A stretch of 64,000 nucleotides of DNA from Vandiemenella viatica (taxonomy: Eukaryota; Arthropoda; Insecta; Orthoptera; Morabidae), in contig CM061914.1 of NCBI GenBank assembly GCA_031002005.1, positions 14,680,148-14,744,147 of the forward strand, read 5' to 3'. The translations under genes were made by a program, and so were the position numbers. Of this stretch, positions 55,517 through 64,000 are shown piece by piece; positions within the stretch are counted from its first letter, which is position 1, and each line of letters starts with the position of its first letter. The notes under the pieces were generated by a model. That model did not search any database, was not told the origin of the DNA, and was given only the letters and a program-made list of their open reading frames with translations.

Positions 55517-56851
55517 TGTAAGCACCTTAGAATTTTGGCAAATTCTAGTTTTGCTTAGGCGGGACTTAGAAATTTCGAGAAGTGTAGTTTTCAACTTTAA
55601 GGAAATTCCCCGTAATCTTCCCCATAGTTACAATCCATCATAAAAATCATTTTAAAGTGTATTTATCCTATTGAGAAATGTTTATTTTAGGAGTTATTTA
55701 GGTTTGTTCAAGTTTTGAAACACGCGATCATAAAAGTAGAAATTCTAAGATTTGCAGTATCTTTAAATCGCGTAAAGCTACAACCAATCTTTTATCACCA
55801 GATGTAGTCAGCACTATCCCCGATATTTTGGTAATAAAATTAAGTAATTCGGCAAAGATTAATTAGTAGTTTTAATTAAGAGAAAATAATAAGCTTTTTT
55901 ATTAAAAGGGATATTAAATTAAAAATTACATCAGTAGATAGCCCTAATTAAGATGATTTTGTATATATATGGGTCCCCATAAAAAGTTTTAGCATTTGTC
56001 CCGTAATTAAGTTTTGGAAAAATAGATTGTCACGGATTGTTGTGCAAGCGCGTAAAATTCCAGAACACTTAGGGATTTTCCCCAAATTAGAATGTGTCAC
56101 TACGCGGAGTTTTAAACAGCTAAAACTTTAAAACTAATTACTCTAAATTTCTCACGGGACTGCCGTTTGACTTCTAATAGATAAGTCCAGATACTGTCAA
56201 AGTTTGAACATTTTTAATAGTCGGGATCGTCAAATATATTACACGCACTTTGAGCTACGCGGAAGCAAAAAGATGTGATACAGTTGCTGACGTCACTGGT
56301 TCTAGTCTTTTCTATAAAAAGACCCCGCCGCCATTATGGTTTGTCTGTTCCTGCCTGTGGTCTGTTCCTGTCTGGCGTCTGTTTCGGTCTGTCTTTCGTC
56401 GCGCTGGTTGTAACTCGCCATGCTGGCTAGTTCAACCATGTTGGATCGTGTCGGGTTATATAGTAATTTTAATGACTGTTAAGAACTTGTAAATTCACTA
56501 AAGGGGTTCGGTCGGTTCAAATTTCTCTCCACAACCTGCAACTTTTGGTAAAGAGTGTTCGATTTGCCTGCTCAACTGTTAAATGCAATTTTGAACTTGT
56601 GATTCTGAAATAAAACTTTGGATTTTCTAACAGTGAACTTGTGTGCTTTAGTAGATAGCATAAAACCTTTTCTCTATTTGTGGGTTAACAAATATTGTGG
56701 CGACCTAAAGCATTTAAGTTGAGTTATCCGGCTACATGGTCACGTCTAAATTATTTTCGTAAATTTTCCATCGAACTTTAAGTCAACATCAAGAGTAAGT
56801 TGAGGCACTAAGGCTATACTTCAGCCCCAGTATACAACCTTTGTCCTTACA
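55517..56851 (+). mobile_element. Solo LTR (family 1), second copy
   Basis: TGTAAG start and CTTACA end with perfect CAGT duplication at 55513-55516 and 56852-56855. 1335 bp, clearly the same family as 20377-21721 (long stretches identical). CRE site at 56288-56295 and TATA box at 56313-56319. TGGCGACC near 56698. Confidence 0.9.
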
Positions 56852-56855
56852 CAGT

Positions 56856-57654
56856 TTAGCGAGGTAATGCACATGTACGTCGTCACTCCCAACAGCCAAT
56901 CAGATTCATTAACAATGTAATGGTAACACAAGTGTTGAATGTGATGTTTTTGTCAAGTGGACAGTTGTAAATCAGTGAATATTGCAATAATTCCTATTCT
57001 AAATAATGGGAGACGAGCAGCATAAGCGTAAGAGTCTGCATAGTCAAAGCAGATAGTGAATTTTTAAGTATATAAGCATTTTAAGTGTGAAGCAGATGCG
57101 ACATTGCCAAAGCTCAAGAGAGAACTGCCGAAGCGTGTGATATTAGCATTAGAACTGTACAGTGAATAGTTACACGTGGCTACGTCGCATATTCTATGTC
57201 ATTCCTATTTTTATCTCTCTCTGCGTCACCTGCCTTTGTATATGGCGCGCACTATAGTGAACAAGTAAATTATGTTAAATGACGAGCTAACTTCAAGAGA
57301 TGCTCTAGATTGTAAGTCATGTAAGCTTTGAACACTACAACATAGTTTTAGTCAGTAAAAATCTTTCAAATAATGTCTGACGTCTGAATTTTGATGAAAG
57401 TATTCATGAAATCCCCAGTGGATCTAGCCTAGACAGAGCCTATACATATTTTTTTTTTATAAAAAAGGAGATACTGATTAGAAATATGAACAAGACCACA
57501 GTGGGGAAACAAATTAGTTTATAAGTTAAGTTAGTCATACAGCAAATGTACAACAAACACGAACAGGTGTGCAGTTGTGACTGTTGTATGAAACATGAAA
57601 AATGAAGCCTTCTACTCAATCAAAATTCATATTTTATTTCGATCTTGTACGGTC
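56856..57654. other. Unassigned intronic sequence
   Basis: No protein, repeat or transposon end recognised. Confidence 0.4.
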
Positions 57655-57879
57655 GCACCGAGCTTGGTGGGCAAAATGTAATACTAGAGCTTGCCATTTG
57701 GGAGGATGAGTGTTTGAATCCCCATCTGGTCACCCATACTTAGGTTTTCCACAAACACTTTGAATACCGAAACAATTCCATCAAAATACCATGGCCAAAT
57801 TCCAGTCCATTACTTTCCCACTTCCAATTACTTCAATGTCATTGAGGCATAAGGCCTTTAGAAAAGAAGAAGAAAAAAG
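57655..57879 (+). mobile_element. tRNA-derived SINE, old copy
   Basis: The head GAGCTTGGTGGGCAAAATG, the B box GTTTGAATCCCC, and the body CCATGGCCAAATTCC follow the same order as the SINE at 38889. It ends with a GAAGAAGAAAAAA tail. It is more diverged than the other two copies. Confidence 0.75.
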
Positions 57880-58103
57880 TAATGATCTATCAGTACAGTT
57901 TTGATTTATTTTTTTCTTCATAAACCTTCATATATGGATAAAAGAACAATCATCTCTAATGTAAAAGGACTGGATGTAGATGAAAGATTGCTCTCCAAGT
58001 TCTTTGGTAAAGTGGACTGAAAATGAAATTCTTATTTCTTTGTTGCTACGTTTTCCCCACTCTACTACATAAAACTTTAAATCAACAGAATGTAACAATG
58101 TAC

Positions 58104-58369
58104 CAGCTACTGGTGAAGACAGGAGAGGCAATGATGGCCAAGACGCGATGACGCAGCTCCTGAGGGGCAGAGGCCAGAGCGAGGGCAAGGACCATCTGCA
58201 CTGAAGCTGGCTGAAGCAGCTCACGAGACACTACCTGCCACCGTTCGTCGTGTGCTGCTAATCTCGCACTCAATTCCAGGGTCGTCACAAGTAAGAGAGT
58301 AGAACGCTCGTCGTAATAGTAGTGAGATCTGTTGTCTGGCATTACTGATGGTATAAGCTGCTGTTGCAC
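58104..58369 (-). CDS. CIP2A-like gene, exon A (end of armadillo domain)
   Basis: A 266-nt minus-strand exon: 88 codons plus two bases of a split codon. The acceptor TTGTTTGCTAG precedes 58369; the donor is AGCTG|GTACAT. The product has helical, Leu/Ala-rich repeats typical of armadillo folds: STLLLVTTLELSARLAAHDE, RELLQPASVQMVLALALAS, PQELRHRVLAIIASPVF. From memory, human CIP2A has a similarly spaced run (FYKILQDPRL, TPLAFALTS, EQVQSGLRILLEA) at the end of its armadillo core. This and the exact phase match to exon B (58104 to 7566) support one gene. The upstream exons lie beyond the right edge or are not recognised. Confidence 0.72.
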
Positions 58370-59689
58370 CTAGCAAACAAGAATTGTAGTGATCATTGCT
58401 AATATATACTTAACCAAACAACATCTAATTACAGTTGGAAATAAATGCTCACAAATTTTGTAGTAAGTGCAGAGGAATATATGTATTGTGACACAACAGA
58501 AATATTTTTTATAAGAGAATTATATTTTGCTCTTTGAGCATGGACAAAATTCAATAATTATTGCTCTTAGAGAGAGAGAGTAAAAAGAAAGAAAGAATGT
58601 TTAGATTACTGCAGTGTTAGATCAAGAGAGAGGCTAACGGAGGTTTTGAAAAACATGGATCGGTTGTTAAGAATACTAGTCATTGCAAAAAGAAGAACCT
58701 TGCATTTTCGGGTACAAGATAATTTCAATGTAGTTCCTTGAGGGAAAAAAGGAAGCACAGTAATAAACTTCTAAAATTTTTTGAAATATAGAGGTTTGGA
58801 TCCTTACAGTCACAACAAATTCACAAATTGACAGCTATGCAATAGTATGTCTGTAAATGTTACACTCTCATTGAAAGTAACTGTCACAAACTACAATGTG
58901 CCACTACTTACCACACTATAAAAACCAAAAACATGAATTGTGTCAATACTCACATCAAAGAAATACATGAATAACTTCAGATAAAATGAAGAAATTCTTG
59001 CTGATGCATACAAACTTTCTAGAGCGAATATCATCTATATTATGTTAACTGTGGAAAGCAGGTCAATTTAAATAACATTGATATTTGCCTTACAGCACAG
59101 TTTCTTGTTTAATTACAACCATCAATTATTTGGATGGCATTTGAGCATAAACAATTAATTCTTGCCTTTATATGCGATAAGTGATTGGTTAATTCCCTAG
59201 GTTTCCTCATTTTCATTATCTAATGGCAATATCATTGTCACCACTATTCAATTAATAACCTGCATTTCTTGAGAAGGATACAACCCTTTTTAGTATCTAT
59301 TTTCCTCCCCTTTAAAATGATTCATTTTGTCTCAACTTCGAAAACCTTTACACAGTGTCTTGTCCAAATATGAAAAAGTTCATAGTTGTGTAAATAAAAT
59401 AAGACATGGAGTACATAATGCACGTCGTCTAGCTGCTAACTCTCAACCTGAATTTCTTACCAACATGGCTGATCTAAAGAATGAAATGTTGAAATATAAA
59501 TGGTGACATCATTGCAAATTTCAAAACAAAACCACACTGATTATTTTACCTACTCAGTTTCATTGATACCAAATAAGTCAACTCGAATTAAATGCTAAAA
59601 ACTGATATTAATCTGGTGATAGGCCATATTTCCGCAGTTGATGAACAGTAATTTTATAAATAATTCTGTCAAAAACAACGGTTTTGGTG
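58370..59689. other. Unassigned intronic sequence
   Basis: Upstream intron of the CIP2A-like gene, AT-rich. A GA run lies near 58570-58580. No other feature seen. Confidence 0.45.
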
Positions 59690-60540
59690 AATTTTGTTTT
59701 TATTTGATTCCCGAGAAGCATTTCGCCCTTGTGGTGTAGGGCATCTTCATATATATATATACGTACACACTGTACTCACAGCTATATTGGTAATCCCCAC
59801 ATGCCGGTCTGGAACAGCACTTCACACACTTTCACATCACTAATAATTGCATCTTCATTTGAGCATTATATCAATAGTTGTTTTTATGCTGTATTTGTTG
59901 CTGTAGTGAATATTTGCTGTTGACTTGCAAATGTTTGTTAAACATGGTTTGTTTTGTTTTTACCAGATCCTTACAGTAGTGCCAACTTAAGTTTCTGTTG
60001 TTATTATATCTGTGTTGTACATTCTATTAAATTATCCCTCTGTTTACGTGTTTGAGTTATTGCTTGTAATTATCGGGTGAGTGACTATACTAATTTTCTT
60101 GTTTTGAGATTGTTTTTTGTGTGTTGTATAGTGTTTTATTGGTTAAATTCATGAATTTATTTAAAATTGTTTTTCCCATTGCTATCGATTTGTGATTTCC
60201 TGAAATGTTAGCAGATGATTTTTGTGGTTGTTAATTTGTAATAATTGCATGTCTGTCTTTATATTGGTAGCAGGGTGGTTATAGTCTAATAAATATTCAA
60301 TGTGGAATGTGGAATGATTTGTGCATGTTATTGCTCTGATATCTTATGTTGAAATTTCTGGATGTCTGTCCTATGTATATGGCTTGGCACATTTGGCATG
60401 TTAATTGGTATATACCTGCTTGTTGGTGTAAGTCACTTTCAGTGTTGGAGTTTAAATGCTTGTGCAGTGTGTTATTTGTCCTGAAAGCAATTTTTATTCC
60501 TTGTTTCTTGAATACATTGCTGATTCTGTGCATTATATAT
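59690..60540 (-). pseudogene. Penelope-like element 3' half: endonuclease and tail
   Basis: The minus-strand frame at 60297-60533 contains SNVFKKQGIKIAFRTNNTL, then GIYQLTCQMCQAIYIGQTSRN: both the GIY and YIG blocks intact, followed by Arg. It ends early, by a stop before the catalytic Glu. Downstream on the same strand the tail contains a degenerate hammerhead core at 59720-59749. RT not present. Confidence 0.85.
59720..59749 (-). ncRNA. Degenerate hammerhead-like core at a PLE 3' end
   Basis: On the minus strand TGAAGAT, stem GCCCT/AGGGC with loop ACACCACA, then GAAAT. The stem is perfect, and both conserved boxes are near-matches. Confidence 0.45.
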
Positions 60541-60550
60541 TATTAGTATA

Positions 60551-61004
60551 CTAGCCACAAAGCCCGTCAAAATTGACGGGTTTGGAGTATTCTGGCAATT
60601 AATTTCTTTTTAGTTGCTTACCTAAACAGAATTGTTTTGAAATAAAGCTCAATGTGCTGTAATTTCTCATCCCTTGTGATGTAGCAAAACGTTTCAGTTG
60701 TCAACTTGATGCAGGTCACATTTCAGTCTAACCACAATCTTCGCTAATAATGCGATGAAGATCGATGTTTTAATGGATGACATAAATTACATAACCTACA
60801 GTTGAAATATGACCACAGTCTGAAAACGAAGGATACTAAATTAAATCATAACAACTTCAGTATTCTGGCAAATCATTTCTTAGCAATCGCTTAAATAAAC
60901 ACAAAAATAAATCATAATATAATTCCTATTGCCTTGCGCAATAACAAAATCCTATCCTATTGTAATAAACTCAATATTAAAGTAAAATATAATTGTTAAA
61001 AAGA
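60551..61004 (-). mobile_element. Helitron-type fragment, 3' end clear
   Basis: On the minus strand the sequence ends with a perfect 8-bp hairpin (CCCGTCAA/TTGACGGG at 60563-60580) followed by GGCTAG and T, the standard Helitron 3' end. A TC preceded by A at 61003-61004 could be the 5' end but is not certain. An internal duplication (AGTATTCTGGCAA near 60585 and 60858) is present. Confidence 0.6.
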
Positions 61005-61097
61005 TATTTAGATGTAGCCTGTGTATTGCCTACGCTGTGTTGGCCACACGTGTTGGACAGCCAAGCGGGCAGACGCGTTGGGGTGCAACGGTCATTT

Positions 61098-61210
61098 GGA
61101 ATCAATAGACCGTATAGGAAGGCGCGCTGCAGATAGGGTCAGATGCAGAGCATGGTCTGTTGGGGATAAATAGACCTTATAGGAAGGCGCGCTACCGTCA
61201 GGGTCAGATG
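61098..61210 (+). repeat. Two ~66-bp direct repeats in the Gypsy 5' region
   Basis: The phrase AATAGACC, then TATAGGAAGGCGCGCT and AGGGTCAGATG, occurs twice (about 61100 and 61166). Upstream of a TATA box, duplicated blocks of this kind are common as retroelement enhancers. Confidence 0.6.
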
Positions 61211-61348
61211 GAAAAGGAATATCATGTAAATAAGAGTTTGTGTCACCCATTGGTTTTGTTTACAACCACACTGGTCGAGCAGGCGTGCTGCTGTTCATGG
61301 TTTAATAAGATTCAGCCAAGTGACACGAGGTTAACTGTTTTGACCTAG

Positions 61349-61356
61349 TATAAAGG
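61349..61356 (+). promoter_or_regulatory. Probable TATA box of the Gypsy element
   Basis: TATAAAGG lies downstream of the duplicated blocks. It is in the expected place for the LTR promoter, but the LTR ends were not resolved. Confidence 0.5.
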
Positions 61357-62273
61357 ATCACGGAGACCACAGGGAGGGGCCAGTACCATCAAGTTGCTAC
61401 GTAGTGCTGTACAGTTTGCATCGCTGTACTGCTGCGTATTATTGCTGCCGTAGTTGACCAGCGGATCTGACTTGGGGAAGCAGTAACTTTCTCTCCCGCA
61501 CCTAGCATTTCCTAACAACATAGTTCAAACTGTCTGTAGACTAGTTTGAAGTTATTAAACTCCAATGTTCTGGAATTGGCTTTGTCATTTCTAGCATGAG
61601 TTTGCCTGCCTACTTTCTATCCAAAATCCTTTGGCGAGAGCCGCTCCTTGCCTCAGGTATCGAACCCGTGTCCTCAATATTTCAGGTTGTGGCCAAAAGT
61701 TAAGTGGCTTCCAATCTGGGATAGGACATAAAAAATCAGATGTGGGGTTAGTCTGTTTAAAATAAAATAGACACCCAAAATTTGTGCTAGCATTAGCACA
61801 CGTAGGTAGTCCCTTTGGCTAATTTTCGCCACGACTGGCGACAGCCACTGTTAGGTTGAAGTTCTGCGGTACCCAGTCAGGACTGGCCATCCAGTTGATT
61901 GCTACGGCTACTAGCTGTCGATACAACTCGTCGAAAAGTCACAACCTGTGAGAGGTTGGCTGCAAGATACGTTCACAACCTTGGGAAGGTTGGCTGCAAA
62001 TAGACGCTCACAGCCTGTGGGAGGCTGGCTGCAAACAATTGGAGAGCCTGGAGAGCCGGTCGCTGCCAGAGTTGAGGTGAACCGGGCGCAGATCACAGTC
62101 GCCTTCGGAAAATCGACTTCGGTCCAGTGGACAAGACGACGTCAGCGGGAAGACACCGAGGCAGACACAGCAGCAACTCGACGAGACAGCTAAAAGTAAG
62201 TCTCAGTTAGTTGGAACTGTTGGATATTTGTTTGTCTAACCTTTTGGTAGTTGCTTTTTAACCTTCTTTCAAA

Positions 62274-63160
62274 ATGAGTGTTGACACAAGTGAAGGGTCA
62301 CACGAAGGGCCAGAGGAAGTGTCATACATTAGTGTGTCAGAAGCTCTTAATTAATTTCTCAGCCGTTTGATGGCGACAAACGGAAGTTAAGGGAATTTAT
62401 TGACAATGTTGATGTGGCTTTTGAGTCTGTGTGTAAGGCAGATCAAGGATTGCTTTTGCGATTTGTTAAAGCTAAAATTACAGGGGATGCGCGTTCCAGG
62501 CTTATGGTTAGGGATGCAACTAATACATGGCCTGAGGTAAAAGAAATTTTAGAGGAAATTACTCCAGTAAAAAGAACAATTGACTTTAATGCTTGCAAAA
62601 TGTTTCAAGCTAGACATGGAAAATCTGAAAGTGTAGCTTCGTGGGGTAGTCCGTATAGACGAAATGCAGCGCGATTTTAAGAGAAGCTGTTCAGAAGGGT
62701 CTGCAGTGATGATATGTTAGCGGGGGCAGTAAACCTCGTGTATTTGCTTGGTAGGGCGTGCTTTATTCAGGGAGTATCAAACGATCGTATTCAGACAATT
62801 GTGAGAAGTCGAGGAGAGAGTATTCGCCTACCGGAAGCGATTGAGTTAGCTCTTCAAGAAGAGAGCGCGAATTTGTCTATGGCTGAAAGAAGTTATAGGC
62901 GGACGGAGGAACCACGAAAGGTTGCCGACCGTGTGTTGAAATGTTTTCAATTGTGGAAAAATAGGGCACTCACAAAGAGAGTGAAGGAAGAAGGAAAATA
63001 AGGTACGTCGAGTACCAGTTGTTGATGAGGAATATTGTAAAAAGTGTCACAAGTGTGGGCACACAGAGGAAAAATGTCGGTCACGGGACGTGAGCCACAT
63101 TATCTGTTTTAAGTGTCAGAATAAGGGACACTATGCGAACGAATGTCACGCTAAAGTTGC
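62274..63160 (+). pseudogene. Gypsy gag with two zinc knuckles, broken
   Basis: An ATG at 62274 opens a short frame that stops near 62352. Capsid-like blocks follow in shifted frames: FVKAKITGDARSRLMVRD, DFNACKMFQARHGKSESVASW (62414-62680), then SNDRIQTIVRSRGESIRLP (62714-63001). Cys/His knuckles lie at 63045-63077 (a shortened variant) and 63105-63146 (canonical C-x2-C-x4-H-x4-C). At least one stop and two shifts separate the pieces. Gag would form the particle and bind RNA. Confidence 0.8.
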
Positions 63161-63179
63161 AAATAGTCCGGTGGGAAGC

Positions 63180-64000
63180 CGGTCGGGAAACTGTTAGCGG
63201 ACGAACTGTTAGCGGACGAACAGTGGCGGTTAGTCCACGTCCGTATGGGTCCAAAGCTGGCCGTAAACCGCCAAATAAAAAATGAAGTTTTAAATTTACC
63301 CTGTGACGAATGCTTACATAATAAGGTTAAGTTATTAGTGGATACTGGAGCTCAAACTAGTCTTATTCTTAGATTACTTAAAAGATAATGTGCCGTTAAA
63401 TAAAAATGAAAAGGTAAATATAAAAGGTATAGCTGAAGAAGTGGTCACTACCTTTGGAACAGTAAATCTAGGTTTAACCATTGGAAAAATTAATATTGAG
63501 CATAAATTTCATGTTATAAGAATGGATTTAGATATTCCATATAATGGGTTAGTGGGAAGAGATTTCATTAGAAAACAGAAGGCAATTTTGAACTATAAGA
63601 ATATGTCCCTAAGTATACAGAAAGAAACGGTTGCTATGTCTGCAGAGGAGGATCTAGCTTACAGTTAAATGAAAGGACAAAGGTGGGTCCAAGGGAAGAA
63701 AGAATTCTTAGGTTACTGGTAGATAGTGAACCAGGCTTAACCGAAGGAACAGTGTATAAAACAGAACTAGTACCAAATATTTATATACCAGATGCTCTTG
63801 TAAGTATAGAGAATGGATCTTGACTAATTAGCGTAACTAATACTTCAGAAAATGAGGTTACACTTGAGGGTGCTAAAATTAAAGTTGAAACAGTCCCAGA
63901 AGGTACAACAGTGGACACATACAAAGTAAGAACAATGAAACAAAAATCACAGTTACAGTTTGATTCAAGGGTTAAAGAACTTAAGAAGCAATTGCGAACA
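63180..64000 (+). pseudogene. Gypsy pol start: aspartic protease and pre-RT linker
   Basis: KLLVDTGAQTSLI at about 63327-63365 carries the catalytic DTGA (Asp codon at 63341). A frame break near 63385 is followed by DIPYNGLVGRDFI at about 63525-63565, the second conserved protease block (usually ILG.DF). The linker beyond 63660 has VPNIYIPDALVSIENGS and NEVTLEGAKI, usual before the RT domain, with an in-frame stop near 63820. RT itself is outside. Confidence 0.8.

Larger units (their letters stand above)
7567..58103 (-). other. 50.5-kb intron of the CIP2A-like gene, filled with transposons
   Basis: The donor at 58103-58102 (CTG|GTACAT) and the acceptor at 7568-7567 bound an intron of 50,537 bp. 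The split codon TG|C is completed correctly across it. An extra phase-compatible exon inside cannot be excluded, but I found none. Every other mobile element listed between these coordinates lies in this intron. All three CR1-like copies lie in the same orientation as the gene. Confidence 0.65.
61013..64000 (+). mobile_element. Gypsy-type LTR retrotransposon, 5' part, runs off the window
   Basis: A 5' regulatory region (probable LTR plus leader) is followed by gag, two zinc knuckles, an aspartic protease and the linker before RT. The LTR limits are not resolved: the right LTR is outside the window. Stops and frame breaks in gag mean it is not active. It is a Ty3/Gypsy element of a type abundant in insects; no envelope region is in the window. 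Confidence 0.82.

Overview
This window looks like one stretch of a large, repeat-packed insect genome. It is AT-rich, introns run to tens of kilobases, and almost all recognisable coding sequence belongs to transposable elements. CR1-like elements whose 3' ends run into short TAGATG-type hexamer repeats, a tRNA-derived SINE, many Penelope-like elements, hAT elements, Helitrons and Gypsy-type LTRs fit a polyneopteran such as a grasshopper or locust. That placement is inference; no host marker sequence proves it.

Only one host gene is visible, on the minus strand. Three exons with good splice sites and exactly matching phases (58104-58369, then 7365-7566, then 5521-5658) encode 202 residues. 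These resemble the end of the armadillo domain and the start of the coiled coil of CIP2A, the inhibitor of protein phosphatase 2A. The first of the two introns is about 50.5 kb and holds nearly everything else in the window; the second is 1.7 kb.

Layout. 1-5520: unassigned sequence plus a 2.4-kb satellite-like array (660-3095) and a long inverted repeat. 5521-7566: two CIP2A-like exons. 7567-19670: a GC-rich inverted-repeat element, fragments of several non-LTR retrotransposons (RTE-like, CR1-like, Jockey-like), SINEs, and a Penelope-like element (PLE) cut by a MITE. 19671-26046: an old hAT gene split by a complete CR1-like element (9-bp target duplication), which has promoter-like tandem monomers at its 5' end and a solo LTR inside. 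26100-30737: PLE pieces and a small fold-back. 30738-38480: a Russian-doll nest of at least four DNA-transposon layers plus a fold-back. 38481-46115: PLE ends in opposing orientations, another RTE-like element split by a solo LTR, and another solo LTR. 46776-48091: a non-autonomous Helitron. 48146-57879: two more solo LTRs, a hammerhead-like fold-back, a third CR1-like copy and a SINE. 58104-58369: the most upstream visible CIP2A-like exon. 59690-64000: a PLE 3' half, a Helitron end and the 5' part of a decayed Gypsy element whose gag and protease run toward the right edge.

The most interesting signals are: the phase-coherent host gene spread around a 50-kb transposon graveyard; hammerhead-ribozyme-like cores recurring at PLE 3' ends and in palindromic fold-back insertions with their own target duplications; five LTR-type elements with shared TGTAAG ends that exist only as solo copies; and nested insertions with readable target-site duplications, which allow a relative chronology.
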